Below are positions 1-4,813 of a stretch of DNA of 5,316 bases, in pieces. A program made the translations under genes and the position numbers. The notes under the pieces are model-generated. The model did not search any database. It was not told where the DNA came from and saw nothing but the letters and a program-made list of their open reading frames with translations. Location of the stretch: NCBI GenBank assembly GCA_003695455.1, contig RFJF01000243.1:1-5316 (forward strand). Reading direction: 5' to 3'. Every line of letters begins with the position of its first letter. Position 1 is the first letter of the stretch. This DNA comes from Chloroflexota bacterium. GTDB taxonomy: Bacteria > Chloroflexota > Anaerolineae > 4572-78 > J111.

Positions 1-1
1 A

Positions 2-478
2 CGGCTCTACGTGGGCATTGAGCCTGAACAGCAAACCAGCCGTGAGATGAAAGATAAATACGGTGTTTTTGCCTATGCTGTCTCATTGCGCCGGCAAAAA
101 GATAGTATGGCAACAGCCAAATATCAGGCCATTATTGATGGCGTTGAAACGGTTGAATTTGAGGCTAACAAGGTTTATGTGGTAAACTCCGGAATGATGG
201 GCACCGGCTTTGCCATTACCCACACCTATGCCATTGATGACGGCTTGCTGGATGCCTTTGTGCTGAACCAGGCAGCCAGAGAAACAATTACCGCAGCAGT
301 AGACCGTTTTCTTGACCGGGATACCCCTGCCGCCAAACAATATTACCGGCAGTGCCGGGAACTAACCATTGACACCGACCCCGACCAGCCCATCTGGGCT
401 GACGGTGAGTACATTGGCCGCACACCAGTAACTATCAAAGTAAGGTCTCGCGTCTTATCGGTGGTAGTGCCGGAATAA
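2..478 (+). CDS. Diacylglycerol/lipid kinase (YegS/DagK type), C-terminal part, 5' end outside window
   Basis: The reading frame is open from base 2, so only the last 158 residues are visible and the GTG at 11 is not the real start. Known for the family: these soluble or membrane-associated enzymes transfer phosphate from ATP (or another NTP) to diacylglycerol, a related lipid or a sphingoid base; an N-terminal nucleotide-binding domain is followed by a beta-sandwich domain. Seen here: the beta-sandwich domain only, beginning near LYVGIEPE, with the family-typical DDGLLD at visible residues 79-84 and the closing strand pattern ELTIDTDPDQPIWADGE, then IGRTPV up to residue 143. The catalytic N-terminal GGDGT region lies upstream of the window, so activity and substrate cannot be judged. 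The stop lies 5 bases before the next gene, which suggests a shared transcript. An NAD-kinase-like protein is less likely because of the DDGLLD block and the DGE-x-IGRTP tail. Confidence 0.82.
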   Translation, partial: RLYVGIEPEQQTSREMKDKYGVFAYAVSLRRQKDSMATAKYQAIIDGVETVEFEANKVYVVNSGMMGTGFAITHTYAIDDGLLDAFVLNQAARETITAAVDRFLDRDTPAAKQYYRQCRELTIDTDPDQPIWADGEYIGRTPVTIKVRSRVLSVVVPE

Positions 479-483
479 TTGTT

Positions 484-1665
484 ATGACCACACAAAATCA
501 AGACGCACCCCCCGCAAGTATACCCCCCTGGGGCAAGCCCGCTCGCGTGGCAGGTACAGTTTTGTTACTTCTGGCCCCGGCGGCGGCGCTGTTATTGGTG
601 CGCCCCTACTGGTCCAATCTGGTTACCGCCGCAATTTTGGCTTTTTTGTTGAGACCCGCCGTGACTTTGTTTCACAGCCGGTTACGCCTGAATAAAACAG
701 TTGCCGTAATTTTAACAATGCTGATTTTGCTGCTGTTTCTGGCAATCCCGCTGGTATTACTTCCGGCGCTTATCACCTCGCTGGGAGAGCTGGCAAAATC
801 ATTGGTCATATCACTTGAGACGTTGTCTCAGGAACTGGCTGTTTTGTTAACAGACATACAGCCGATTGAAATTGGAGACTATGTTTTTGATTTTTCAGCC
901 ATCACCGAACCGATTCTTGGTTTTCTGAATGCATCATTGCTGGATTATATTCAAGAATCACCGGAAGAAGTGATGAGCCTGCTGGTTTCTGTACTTGGCT
1001 CAGCCTTGTCAGGCATTAGCGGCATCATCTCCTTTTTCATAACCTTCTTTTTCACGCTCACCTTTACACTGTATATGTTGCTTGACCTTTCGTGGCTGAG
1101 TGCAGGCTTGCGCTTTGCAGTTCCTGCATCTTTAGCCGCAGAATTCAAAGAGGTCCTTTCGCGGATATTACTCATTTGGAAAGCATACATTCGCGGGCAA
1201 TTGGGCGTGATGCTGGCGGTTGGTGTTATTGTAACCCTGGGAATGTGGCTGCTGGGTATTCCGAATGCTCTGGCATTGGGCTTTATTGCCGGCCTGTTAG
1301 AAATAATTCCTAACCTGGGGCCAATTCTGGCAACCGTGCCGGCTATTATTGTGGCTTTGTTTCAGGGGTCTGCCTGGTTAGATGTTAACCATCTGCTCCT
1401 GGCGGTTATTGTGGGGTTATTTTATTTTTCTCTTCAAAAGCTGGAAGACAGTTTCCTGACTCCGCAAATTCAGGGGCAGGCCATTGAGATGCCTCCACTG
1501 GTTGTTATGTTGAGCGCATTGGTGGGTATCCATCAATTTGGCCTGCTGGGGGGAATTATTGCTGTGCCTATTGTTGCCAGCGTCCGCGAAGTTTTGAAGT
1601 ATGTCAAAGAGCGGCTGGAGCAATCTCAACCAGGCGCGGCGGCAATAAAACATGACTCCAATTAA
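484..1665 (+). CDS. AI-2E family transporter (PF01594-like), 393 aa
   Basis: This is an integral membrane protein of the AI-2E/UPF0118 family. Known members have been linked to autoinducer-2 export (TqsA) or to Na+/H+ antiport, so the name does not fix the substrate. Seen: a short proline-rich cytosolic N-terminus (1-21), hydrophobic segments at about 23-58 and 72-98, a more polar region at about 100-160, a long hydrophobic stretch at 163-200, then segments at about 238-260, 262-297, 303-317 and 338-368. The conserved family signatures are present: GLLEIIPNLGP (270-280), LEDSFLTPQIQG (320-331), and a closing GGIIAVPIVASVREVL (356-371). Length is normal for the family. The ATG at 484 is the first start after the kinase stop. 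No clear Shine-Dalgarno sequence precedes it, which fits translation coupled to the kinase gene. The C-terminal tail (about 373-393) is charged and cytosolic. Confidence 0.9.
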   Translation: MTTQNQDAPPASIPPWGKPARVAGTVLLLLAPAAALLLVRPYWSNLVTAAILAFLLRPAVTLFHSRLRLNKTVAVILTMLILLLFLAIPLVLLPALITSLGELAKSLVISLETLSQELAVLLTDIQPIEIGDYVFDFSAITEPILGFLNASLLDYIQESPEEVMSLLVSVLGSALSGISGIISFFITFFFTLTFTLYMLLDLSWLSAGLRFAVPASLAAEFKEVLSRILLIWKAYIRGQLGVMLAVGVIVTLGMWLLGIPNALALGFIAGLLEIIPNLGPILATVPAIIVALFQGSAWLDVNHLLLAVIVGLFYFSLQKLEDSFLTPQIQGQAIEMPPLVVMLSALVGIHQFGLLGGIIAVPIVASVREVLKYVKERLEQSQPGAAAIKHDSN

Positions 1666-1734
1666 TTGGCAGTTGCCTCAAATGAACAATACTGATGAAA
1701 TTAATGACTTACCGCAGCGGGGAGATTATTAGAT
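1666..1734 (+). promoter_or_regulatory. Short gap before the SLC13 permease, possible weak internal promoter
   Basis: The 69-base gap is AT-richer than the flanking genes. TTGCCT (1673-1678) and TGAAAT (1696-1701) lie 17 bases apart and match the sigma-70 boxes 4 of 6 each, so they could form a weak promoter giving the permease its own transcription. This is inference only, since boxes this poor occur often by chance. A clear ribosome binding site follows at 1719-1724. A 26-codon ORF (1652-1732) also spans the gap and is discussed in the findings. Confidence 0.2.
1719..1724 (+). promoter_or_regulatory. Ribosome binding site of the SLC13 permease
   Basis: GGGGAG lies 10 bases upstream of the ATG at 1735 and supports that start. 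The next in-frame ATG is residue 18, inside the first membrane segment, and would remove most of it. Confidence 0.65.
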
Positions 1735-3717
1735 ATGACACTTGATGCCTGGCTGACCCTGGCCATTTTGGTGGCTCTGTTTGTTATGCTCATCAAAACC
1801 AATTTGCCGGCCTGGGTTATCTTTTTAGGGGCGCTGACCGCGGCTTTGACGTTGGGCCTGGCCCCGGAAGAAGAGTTGCTCAAGGGCTTTTCCAACGCCG
1901 GAGTGATTACCGTGGGTGTGCTGTTTATGGTTGCTGCCGGGATGTACGCCACCGGCGCCATTACACTGGTGGCCGACAAACTGGTGGGGTTTCCGCGCTC
2001 TCTGAGGCAGGCGCAGCTTCGGATTTTGCCGCCGGTGGCCATTGGCAGTGCCTTTCTCAACAACACGCCGCTGGTGGCAATGATGATTCCGGTCATCCGT
2101 GATTTGGGCCGAACGGCCAAACTGGCCGTTACCCGGCTTTACATTCCCCTGAGCTTTGCTTCAATTCTGGGTGGCGCCTCTACGTTAATTGGCACCTCTA
2201 CCAACCTCATCATCGCCGGCCTGGTGATGAATCAACTGGCCTCTGGAAACGCCCCGCCCGGCATGCGCGAACTCAATATTTTTGACCCTGCAATTGTGGG
2301 CGTGCCGGCTGCCGTTTTAGGCATCGCTTTTATTATGCTCTTTAGCAAACAACTGTTGCCTGCCCCCAAAGAAACCAATGTGGCAGAGACCAAAAAACGG
2401 TGGTACAGCGCAGAATTTGTGGTAGATGCAGGCTCGCTGCTGGTGGGCAAAACCGTCACCGAAGCCGGCCTCAACGAATCTGAGGGCTACCGGCTGGTCT
2501 CAATTCATAACCCCGATGAAGAGGTGACTGTTGAAGAAACCGACATGACTGTGCGCCGCTGGCTGCATCAGGCGCTGGAAACCGAAGTGCCGCATGAACC
2601 GGCCGTTGTCAAAAAACTGCGCAAATCAATAGCCACTGAAACTGCCGAAATGCCCCGCATGATGCGGGGCTTACGCCGCGTGTTAAAGGGCAAACCCGCG
2701 CCGCCAGAACCAGAACCGGAGCAGACTTCGCTGGCTGATCACATTCTTGAAGGGGGACAGGTACTAACCTTTATCACCGATATCGAATCATTGCCGGCCT
2801 TGTGGTCAACCATTGGGTTAACGCCGTATGTGTCTCCCCCGGAAATGGGGCCCCAGCGTCACACCAACCGGTTGCTTGAAGTGGTGGTTTCGCCCAAAAG
2901 CCCGGCGGTTGGCCGCCGGGTGTCTGAACTGCCGGTGCGCCAGGATACAAAACCGGCCCGTCTGGTGGCGCTGTCTCGAAATGGGCAGCCTCCCGATGAG
3001 CCGTTGCTGGATGTGGTGATTGAAAGCGGCGATGTTGTTGTGCTGGAAGCCAGCCCGGATTTTTTGTACCAAAACCGGCATGAAACCGATTTTACGCTGA
3101 CCCGCCGCCTGCGCGGTTACAGCGTGCAACGCACCGAGCGGGCCACCATTGCCATGGTCATCATTGGCGCCATGGTGGTAGTGGCCGCGTTTGGCTGGCT
3201 GAGTATGCTCAACGCGGCGCTGCTGGCCACCCTGGCCCTGTTGCTGACCGGCTGCCTTAATTTACGCACCGCCGGCCGCAGCGTTGAATTTGGCACGTTG
3301 GTGGTTTTGGCCGCGGCGGTAGGGCTGGAAAGCGCGGTAACCGCCAGTGGCCTGTCGGCGGTTATTGCTGACTTGCTGCTGCGTATTGGCGGCGACAACC
3401 CCTACATGGCGCTGGCCGCCATTTTTGCCGGTACGGCCATTATTGCCAATATGACCACCAATGCCGCCGCCGCCGCCGTGATGTTCCCCATCTCGGTATC
3501 GCTGTCCGGGCAGTTAGACGTCAACTACATGCCGTTTGCTATTGCTTTGATGATGGGGGCCTCGGCCTTTATCTCGCCCACGGCCTACCAAACCAACCTG
3601 ATGGTTTACGGGCCGGGCGGCTACCAATTTACCGATTTTGTGAAGATTGGTTTGCCCTTGACGATTTTGGTGGGGATTGTAACTGTCATTATTGCCCCGC
3701 TTGTTTTTGGTTTCTAA
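1735..3717 (+). CDS. SLC13-family permease with two central TrkA-C (RCK_C) domains, 660 aa
   Basis: This is a predicted secondary transporter of the SLC13/DASS superfamily. Related proteins with central TrkA-C domains move sulfate or dicarboxylates, usually with Na+; the substrate here is not known. Membrane half one covers about 5-210 and contains FLNNTPLV (107-114) and TLIGTSTNLI (150-159), the re-entrant substrate/ion-site region. Membrane half two covers about 468-660, with NMTTNAAAAAVMFP (571-584) and ISPTAYQTNLMVYGPGGY (613-630), the matching site of the inverted repeat. Between them lie two RCK_C domains. The second is compact (about 378-455: SPAVGRRVSELP at 388-399, ESGDVVVLEA at 430-439). 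The first appears split: LLVGKTVTEAGL (235-246) and RLVSIHNPDEE (253-263) are separated from ILEGGQVLTFITD (337-349) by a charged, proline-rich insert at about 263-332. GC content seems higher than in the preceding gene. The frame is intact, so the gene is probably functional. Confidence 0.88.
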   Translation: MTLDAWLTLAILVALFVMLIKTNLPAWVIFLGALTAALTLGLAPEEELLKGFSNAGVITVGVLFMVAAGMYATGAITLVADKLVGFPRSLRQAQLRILPPVAIGSAFLNNTPLVAMMIPVIRDLGRTAKLAVTRLYIPLSFASILGGASTLIGTSTNLIIAGLVMNQLASGNAPPGMRELNIFDPAIVGVPAAVLGIAFIMLFSKQLLPAPKETNVAETKKRWYSAEFVVDAGSLLVGKTVTEAGLNESEGYRLVSIHNPDEEVTVEETDMTVRRWLHQALETEVPHEPAVVKKLRKSIATETAEMPRMMRGLRRVLKGKPAPPEPEPEQTSLADHILEGGQVLTFITDIESLPALWSTIGLTPYVSPPEMGPQRHTNRLLEVVVSPKSPAVGRRVSELPVRQDTKPARLVALSRNGQPPDEPLLDVVIESGDVVVLEASPDFLYQNRHETDFTLTRRLRGYSVQRTERATIAMVIIGAMVVVAAFGWLSMLNAALLATLALLLTGCLNLRTAGRSVEFGTLVVLAAAVGLESAVTASGLSAVIADLLLRIGGDNPYMALAAIFAGTAIIANMTTNAAAAAVMFPISVSLSGQLDVNYMPFAIALMMGASAFISPTAYQTNLMVYGPGGYQFTDFVKIGLPLTILVGIVTVIIAPLVFGF

Positions 3718-3760
3718 CAAAATTGCGGCAACCAGATGCGGGTTCAGTCCAAACAACTCG

Positions 3761-3919
3761 ATGAAGGTTGCAGCGGTGGAGAAAGCTGGCGCACTCCCGG
3801 TTAAATTCGGGCCGGCAAGAGCAACAAATGCCGGCAAGTCGCTGAATCGGGTGGCGATTCTGATGGGGCACAATGCCCTGTCGACGACTGCCCTGTACGC
3901 CAACCAGGTCGTGCCATAG
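3761..3919 (+). pseudogene. Tyrosine recombinase (integrase) C-terminal remnant
   Basis: The frame ending at TAG 3917-3919 reads SLNRVAILMGHNALSTTALY, which matches the last catalytic block of XerC/phage-type integrases (LxxVxxLxGHxxxxTTxxYxx). The catalytic His (GH, codon 3869-3871) and the Tyr nucleophile (codon 3896-3898) are both kept. Upstream, KVAAVEKAGALPVKFGPARA and then TNAGKS resemble the residues normally preceding this block, but the HxLRH box that should lie between them is missing, suggesting an internal deletion. The rest of an integrase is absent: upstream the frame runs only into the end of the permease gene. It is therefore read as a decayed fragment left by a former integrative element, with no function expected. 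The family match rests on motif recognition, not a search. Confidence 0.55.
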
Positions 3920-3935
3920 GCATCCTGTTTGCTAA

Positions 3936-3976
3936 AAACCAAAATGGCTTCCTAAATCGGGAAGCCGTTTTGGTTT
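3936..3976. terminator. Strong hairpin, probably a bidirectional terminator between convergent blocks
   Basis: The arms 3936-3952 and 3960-3976 pair over 17 positions around a 7-base loop. Sixteen pairs are Watson-Crick, and position 3945/3967 is a G-U wobble in plus-strand RNA but an A-C mismatch in minus-strand RNA. The stem has a GC core (GGCTTCC/GGAAGCC) flanked by A and T runs. For minus-strand transcripts the stem begins 14 bases after the stop of the DUF1952-like gene and is followed by TTTTT (3938-3934 complement), a good intrinsic terminator. For plus-strand transcripts the T run is only TTT, so it is weaker but still likely to stop read-through from the permease gene. Confidence 0.75.
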
Positions 3977-3990
3977 GCTACCGGCAAAAA

Positions 3991-4236
3991 CTACCCTCCG
4001 CCGCGCATGGTTTTCCAGTGCAGCTTTTCAACCAGGTTGTCCAGCACGTCCGGGTCGCCGGAGAGTTCAACATCAATCCGCCCCACCACCAGCGAGCCCA
4101 GCCGGTGCGGCTCGCCTTTGGCAACTTTCGCCGTCCAGTCATCGGTTTGCATTACATTTTCTTCAACTTCTGTCGCGCCCAAATCGGCCAGATACTTTTT
4201 CATCAACCACAGTGGTATGCCGTACGTCAGCTTCAT
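3991..4236 (-). CDS. DUF1952-like small protein, partner of the MoaD-like protein, 81 aa
   Basis: The protein is small, soluble and of unknown function. From memory it resembles the C-terminal domain (DUF1952) of the Thermus thermophilus MoaD-related protein, in which a MoaD domain and this domain are one chain; shared elements include a PxWLxxxYL-type start (PLWLMKKYL, 8-16), a central GSL-V segment (47-51) followed by a strand like GRIDVEL (52-58), and a C-terminal RGGG (78-81). Here it is a separate gene. Its ATG overlaps the stop of the upstream gene (ATGA, 4236-4233), so translation is probably coupled and the two proteins are likely made in similar amounts and may bind each other. The start is fixed by a well-placed GGAGG. 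No membrane segment, signal peptide or cysteine is visible. The exact GGG end is odd because it imitates the activated tail of MoaD/ThiS proteins. The family call needs a profile search. Confidence 0.65.
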   Translation of the reverse strand: MKLTYGIPLWLMKKYLADLGATEVEENVMQTDDWTAKVAKGEPHRLGSLVVGRIDVELSGDPDVLDNLVEKLHWKTMRGGG

Positions 4237-4514
4237 CGGCGGCCTCCGCCCACCGGCGGAAAAATCCGAACTTCGTCGCCGGGTGACAGGCGGGTTTGCT
4301 GGCCGTCAATGTAGCGCATGTCTCGCCCGTTAATGAGAATGTGGATGGCCGGGTGCAAATCCTCTCGGCCTTTGTGCAGTTCAGGCTTTAAATCCGGAAA
4401 CTTCTCATACAGGGCGGCCAGCATTTGGGCCACGGTCATTTCAGACGCGCCATTTAAATGCACGCTCGGCGCGCCAACAATGGGGCGCAGCGTGGCGTAA
4501 ACCTTGATTTCCAT
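4233..4514 (-). CDS. MoaD/ThiS family ubiquitin-like sulfur carrier, 93 aa
   Basis: This is a beta-grasp protein of the MoaD/ThiS family. Known members are adenylated by a MoeB/ThiF-type E1 enzyme at a C-terminal Gly-Gly and carry sulfur for molybdopterin, thiamine, tRNA thiolation or related pathways, or are attached to proteins. Seen: an opening strand MEIKVYATLRPI, a central AALYEKFPDL (34-42), ILINGRDMRYIDG (59-71), and the family ending LSPGDEVRIFPPVGGG (76-91). Two arginines follow the glycines, so GG is not the terminus as in classic carriers. I prefer the ATG at 4514 over an in-frame TTG at 4520: AAGGGA (4530-4525) is 10 bases from ATG but only 4 from TTG, and homologues usually begin directly with the first strand. 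The next gene overlaps it by 4 bases. No moaE, moaA or moeB is in the window, so the pathway is undetermined; a role in molybdenum or tungsten cofactor is only a guess. Confidence 0.85.
   Translation of the reverse strand: MEIKVYATLRPIVGAPSVHLNGASEMTVAQMLAALYEKFPDLKPELHKGREDLHPAIHILINGRDMRYIDGQQTRLSPGDEVRIFPPVGGGRR
4243..4247 (-). promoter_or_regulatory. Ribosome binding site of the DUF1952-like gene, inside the MoaD-like Gly-Gly codons
   Basis: On the minus strand GGAGG lies 6 bases before the ATG at 4236, an ideal distance. The same bases belong to the GGC GGA GGC codons for the GGG motif of the upstream protein, so the glycine tail and the translation signal constrain each other. Confidence 0.7.
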
Positions 4515-4524
4515 AGACAAATGT

Positions 4525-4530
4525 TCCCTT
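4525..4530 (-). promoter_or_regulatory. Ribosome binding site of the MoaD-like gene
   Basis: On the minus strand AAGGGA lies 10 bases upstream of the ATG at 4514-4512. It is only 4 bases from the alternative TTG at 4520, which favours the ATG. Confidence 0.5.
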
Positions 4531-4550
4531 GCAGTATTTAATGTACCGGT

Positions 4551-4579
4551 ATTCTAAACAGGGGCAGCGTAAAATGCAA
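4551..4579 (-). promoter_or_regulatory. Candidate sigma-70-like promoter for the MoaD-like/DUF1952-like pair
   Basis: On the minus strand TAGAAT (4556-4551) matches the -10 box TATAAT at 5 of 6 positions. A weaker -35 candidate, TTGCAT (4579-4574), lies exactly 17 bases upstream. Transcription would start near 4544 and give a leader of about 30 bases before the ATG at 4514. The position suits a separate transcript from the RNase gene, which lies about 300 bases upstream. Confidence 0.4.
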
Positions 4580-4600
4580 GTGTTTTTGCGCCGGAATCAC

Positions 4601-4628
4601 CAGAGCCTTCCCGGAAAGGAAGGCTCTG
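4601..4628. other. Perfect 11-bp inverted repeat (hairpin) in the gap between RNase and MoaD-like genes
   Basis: Arms CAGAGCCTTCC (4601-4611) and GGAAGGCTCTG (4618-4628) pair perfectly around CGGAAA. No T run follows on either strand, so it is not a standard intrinsic terminator. On the minus strand it lies upstream of the candidate moaD-like promoter. It could be a factor-binding site, an RNA 3' end from the RNase transcript, or part of a small element together with the ORF at 4646. Confidence 0.5.
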
Positions 4629-4645
4629 CTCTAAGGGGAGGAGGC

Positions 4646-4738
4646 ATGGGGTCTGCTTTAGAAAATTATAAGGGTGGTAGATTCTCCGTTGAACCTGACA
4701 CAACCCTGATGGGTGTTACTGGGGTTGGCCCCGCCTGA
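4646..4738 (+). CDS. Possible 30-aa small ORF with strong ribosome binding site, unrecognised
   Basis: An ATG at 4646 opens a 30-codon frame ending at TGA 4736-4738. It is preceded by AAGGGGAGGAGG (4633-4644), a purine-rich stretch that closely matches the anti-SD sequence; AGGGGAG within it sits 5 bases from the ATG. The product begins MGSALENYKGGRFSVEP and ends TLMGVTGVGPA, with no cysteine, no hydrophobic segment and no family I recognise. It is the only plus-strand candidate in this gap, and no convincing promoter was found upstream. The frame continues open upstream to an ATG at 4529, but that part reads like non-coding sequence crossing the hairpin. The strong RBS argues for it; the short length and isolation argue against it. 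Chance purine runs can imitate an RBS. Confidence 0.25.
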   Translation: MGSALENYKGGRFSVEPDTTLMGVTGVGPA

Positions 4739-4782
4739 TTTATTGTAGTTTAATGATAGCAAACCTGGCACGAGTAGGGTAG

Positions 4783-4813
4783 TGACAAATGTCATTAAAT
4801 ATTTGTGACATTT
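4783..4813. repeat. AT-rich block of TGACA/TGTCA inverted repeats just after the RNase stop
   Basis: TGACA (4783-4787), TGTCA (4790-4794) and TGACA (4806-4810) occur within 28 bases. The best fold pairs AAATGTCA (4787-4794) with TGACATTT (4806-4813) around an 11-base AT-rich loop. It directly abuts the RNase stop codon (4816-4814) on the minus strand, so a weak terminator or mRNA 3'-end hairpin is the simplest reading. An operator or the end of a lost transposable element is possible. Confidence 0.4.

Larger units (their letters stand above)
4521..4813. other. 293-base intergenic region, AT-richer than flanks
   Basis: This stretch separates the RNase and MoaD-like genes on the minus strand. 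It holds, from left to right, the RBS and candidate promoter of the MoaD-like gene, the 11-bp hairpin, the possible small ORF, a short GGGG-TTGG-CCCC hairpin (4721-4732) and the TGACA repeat block. No conserved gene, tRNA or known riboswitch is recognised. Its length and number of structured pieces suggest regulation or remains of a small mobile element, but neither is proven. Confidence 0.4.

Noticed and set aside
11..13. GTG at 11 as start of the lipid kinase
   Set aside because: The frame is open to the window edge and the visible protein begins in the middle of the family's C-terminal domain.
1701..2120. 139-codon minus-strand frame at the start of the SLC13 gene
   Set aside because: It is antisense to a clear membrane domain with family motifs; long antisense frames are common opposite GC-rich membrane genes.
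2901..2920. GC-rich inverted repeats within the SLC13 gene (2901-2920 and 2112-2130)
   Set aside because: They lie in conserved coding sequence, have no terminator features and are expected from Gly/Ala/Arg codons in GC-rich DNA.
2818..3129. 103-codon minus-strand frame rich in His and Arg
   Set aside because: It is antisense to the second RCK_C domain of the permease and its composition is typical of a shadow frame.
3514..3942. 142-codon minus-strand frame
   Set aside because: It runs antisense through the well-supported end of the SLC13 gene, the integrase remnant and half of the terminator hairpin; its product shows no recognisable family.
3970..4333. Three overlapping plus-strand frames (3970-4314, 3975-4286, 4007-4333)
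   Set aside because: They are antisense to the MoaD-like and DUF1952-like genes, which have family motifs, ribosome binding sites and an ATGA overlap.
4514..4520. TTG start at 4520 for the MoaD-like protein
   Set aside because: Spacing to AAGGGA would be only 4 bases, and the ATG two codons later has better spacing and matches usual family starts.
4601..4640. Possible signal recognition particle RNA because of a CCGGAAAGGAAG stretch
   Set aside because: Only a superficial match to the SRP loop; the paired bulges and the flanking long helix are absent.
4529..4645. N-terminal extension of the small plus-strand ORF to ATG 4529
   Set aside because: It crosses the perfect hairpin and the candidate minus-strand promoter and has no convincing RBS; only the part from 4646 is considered.
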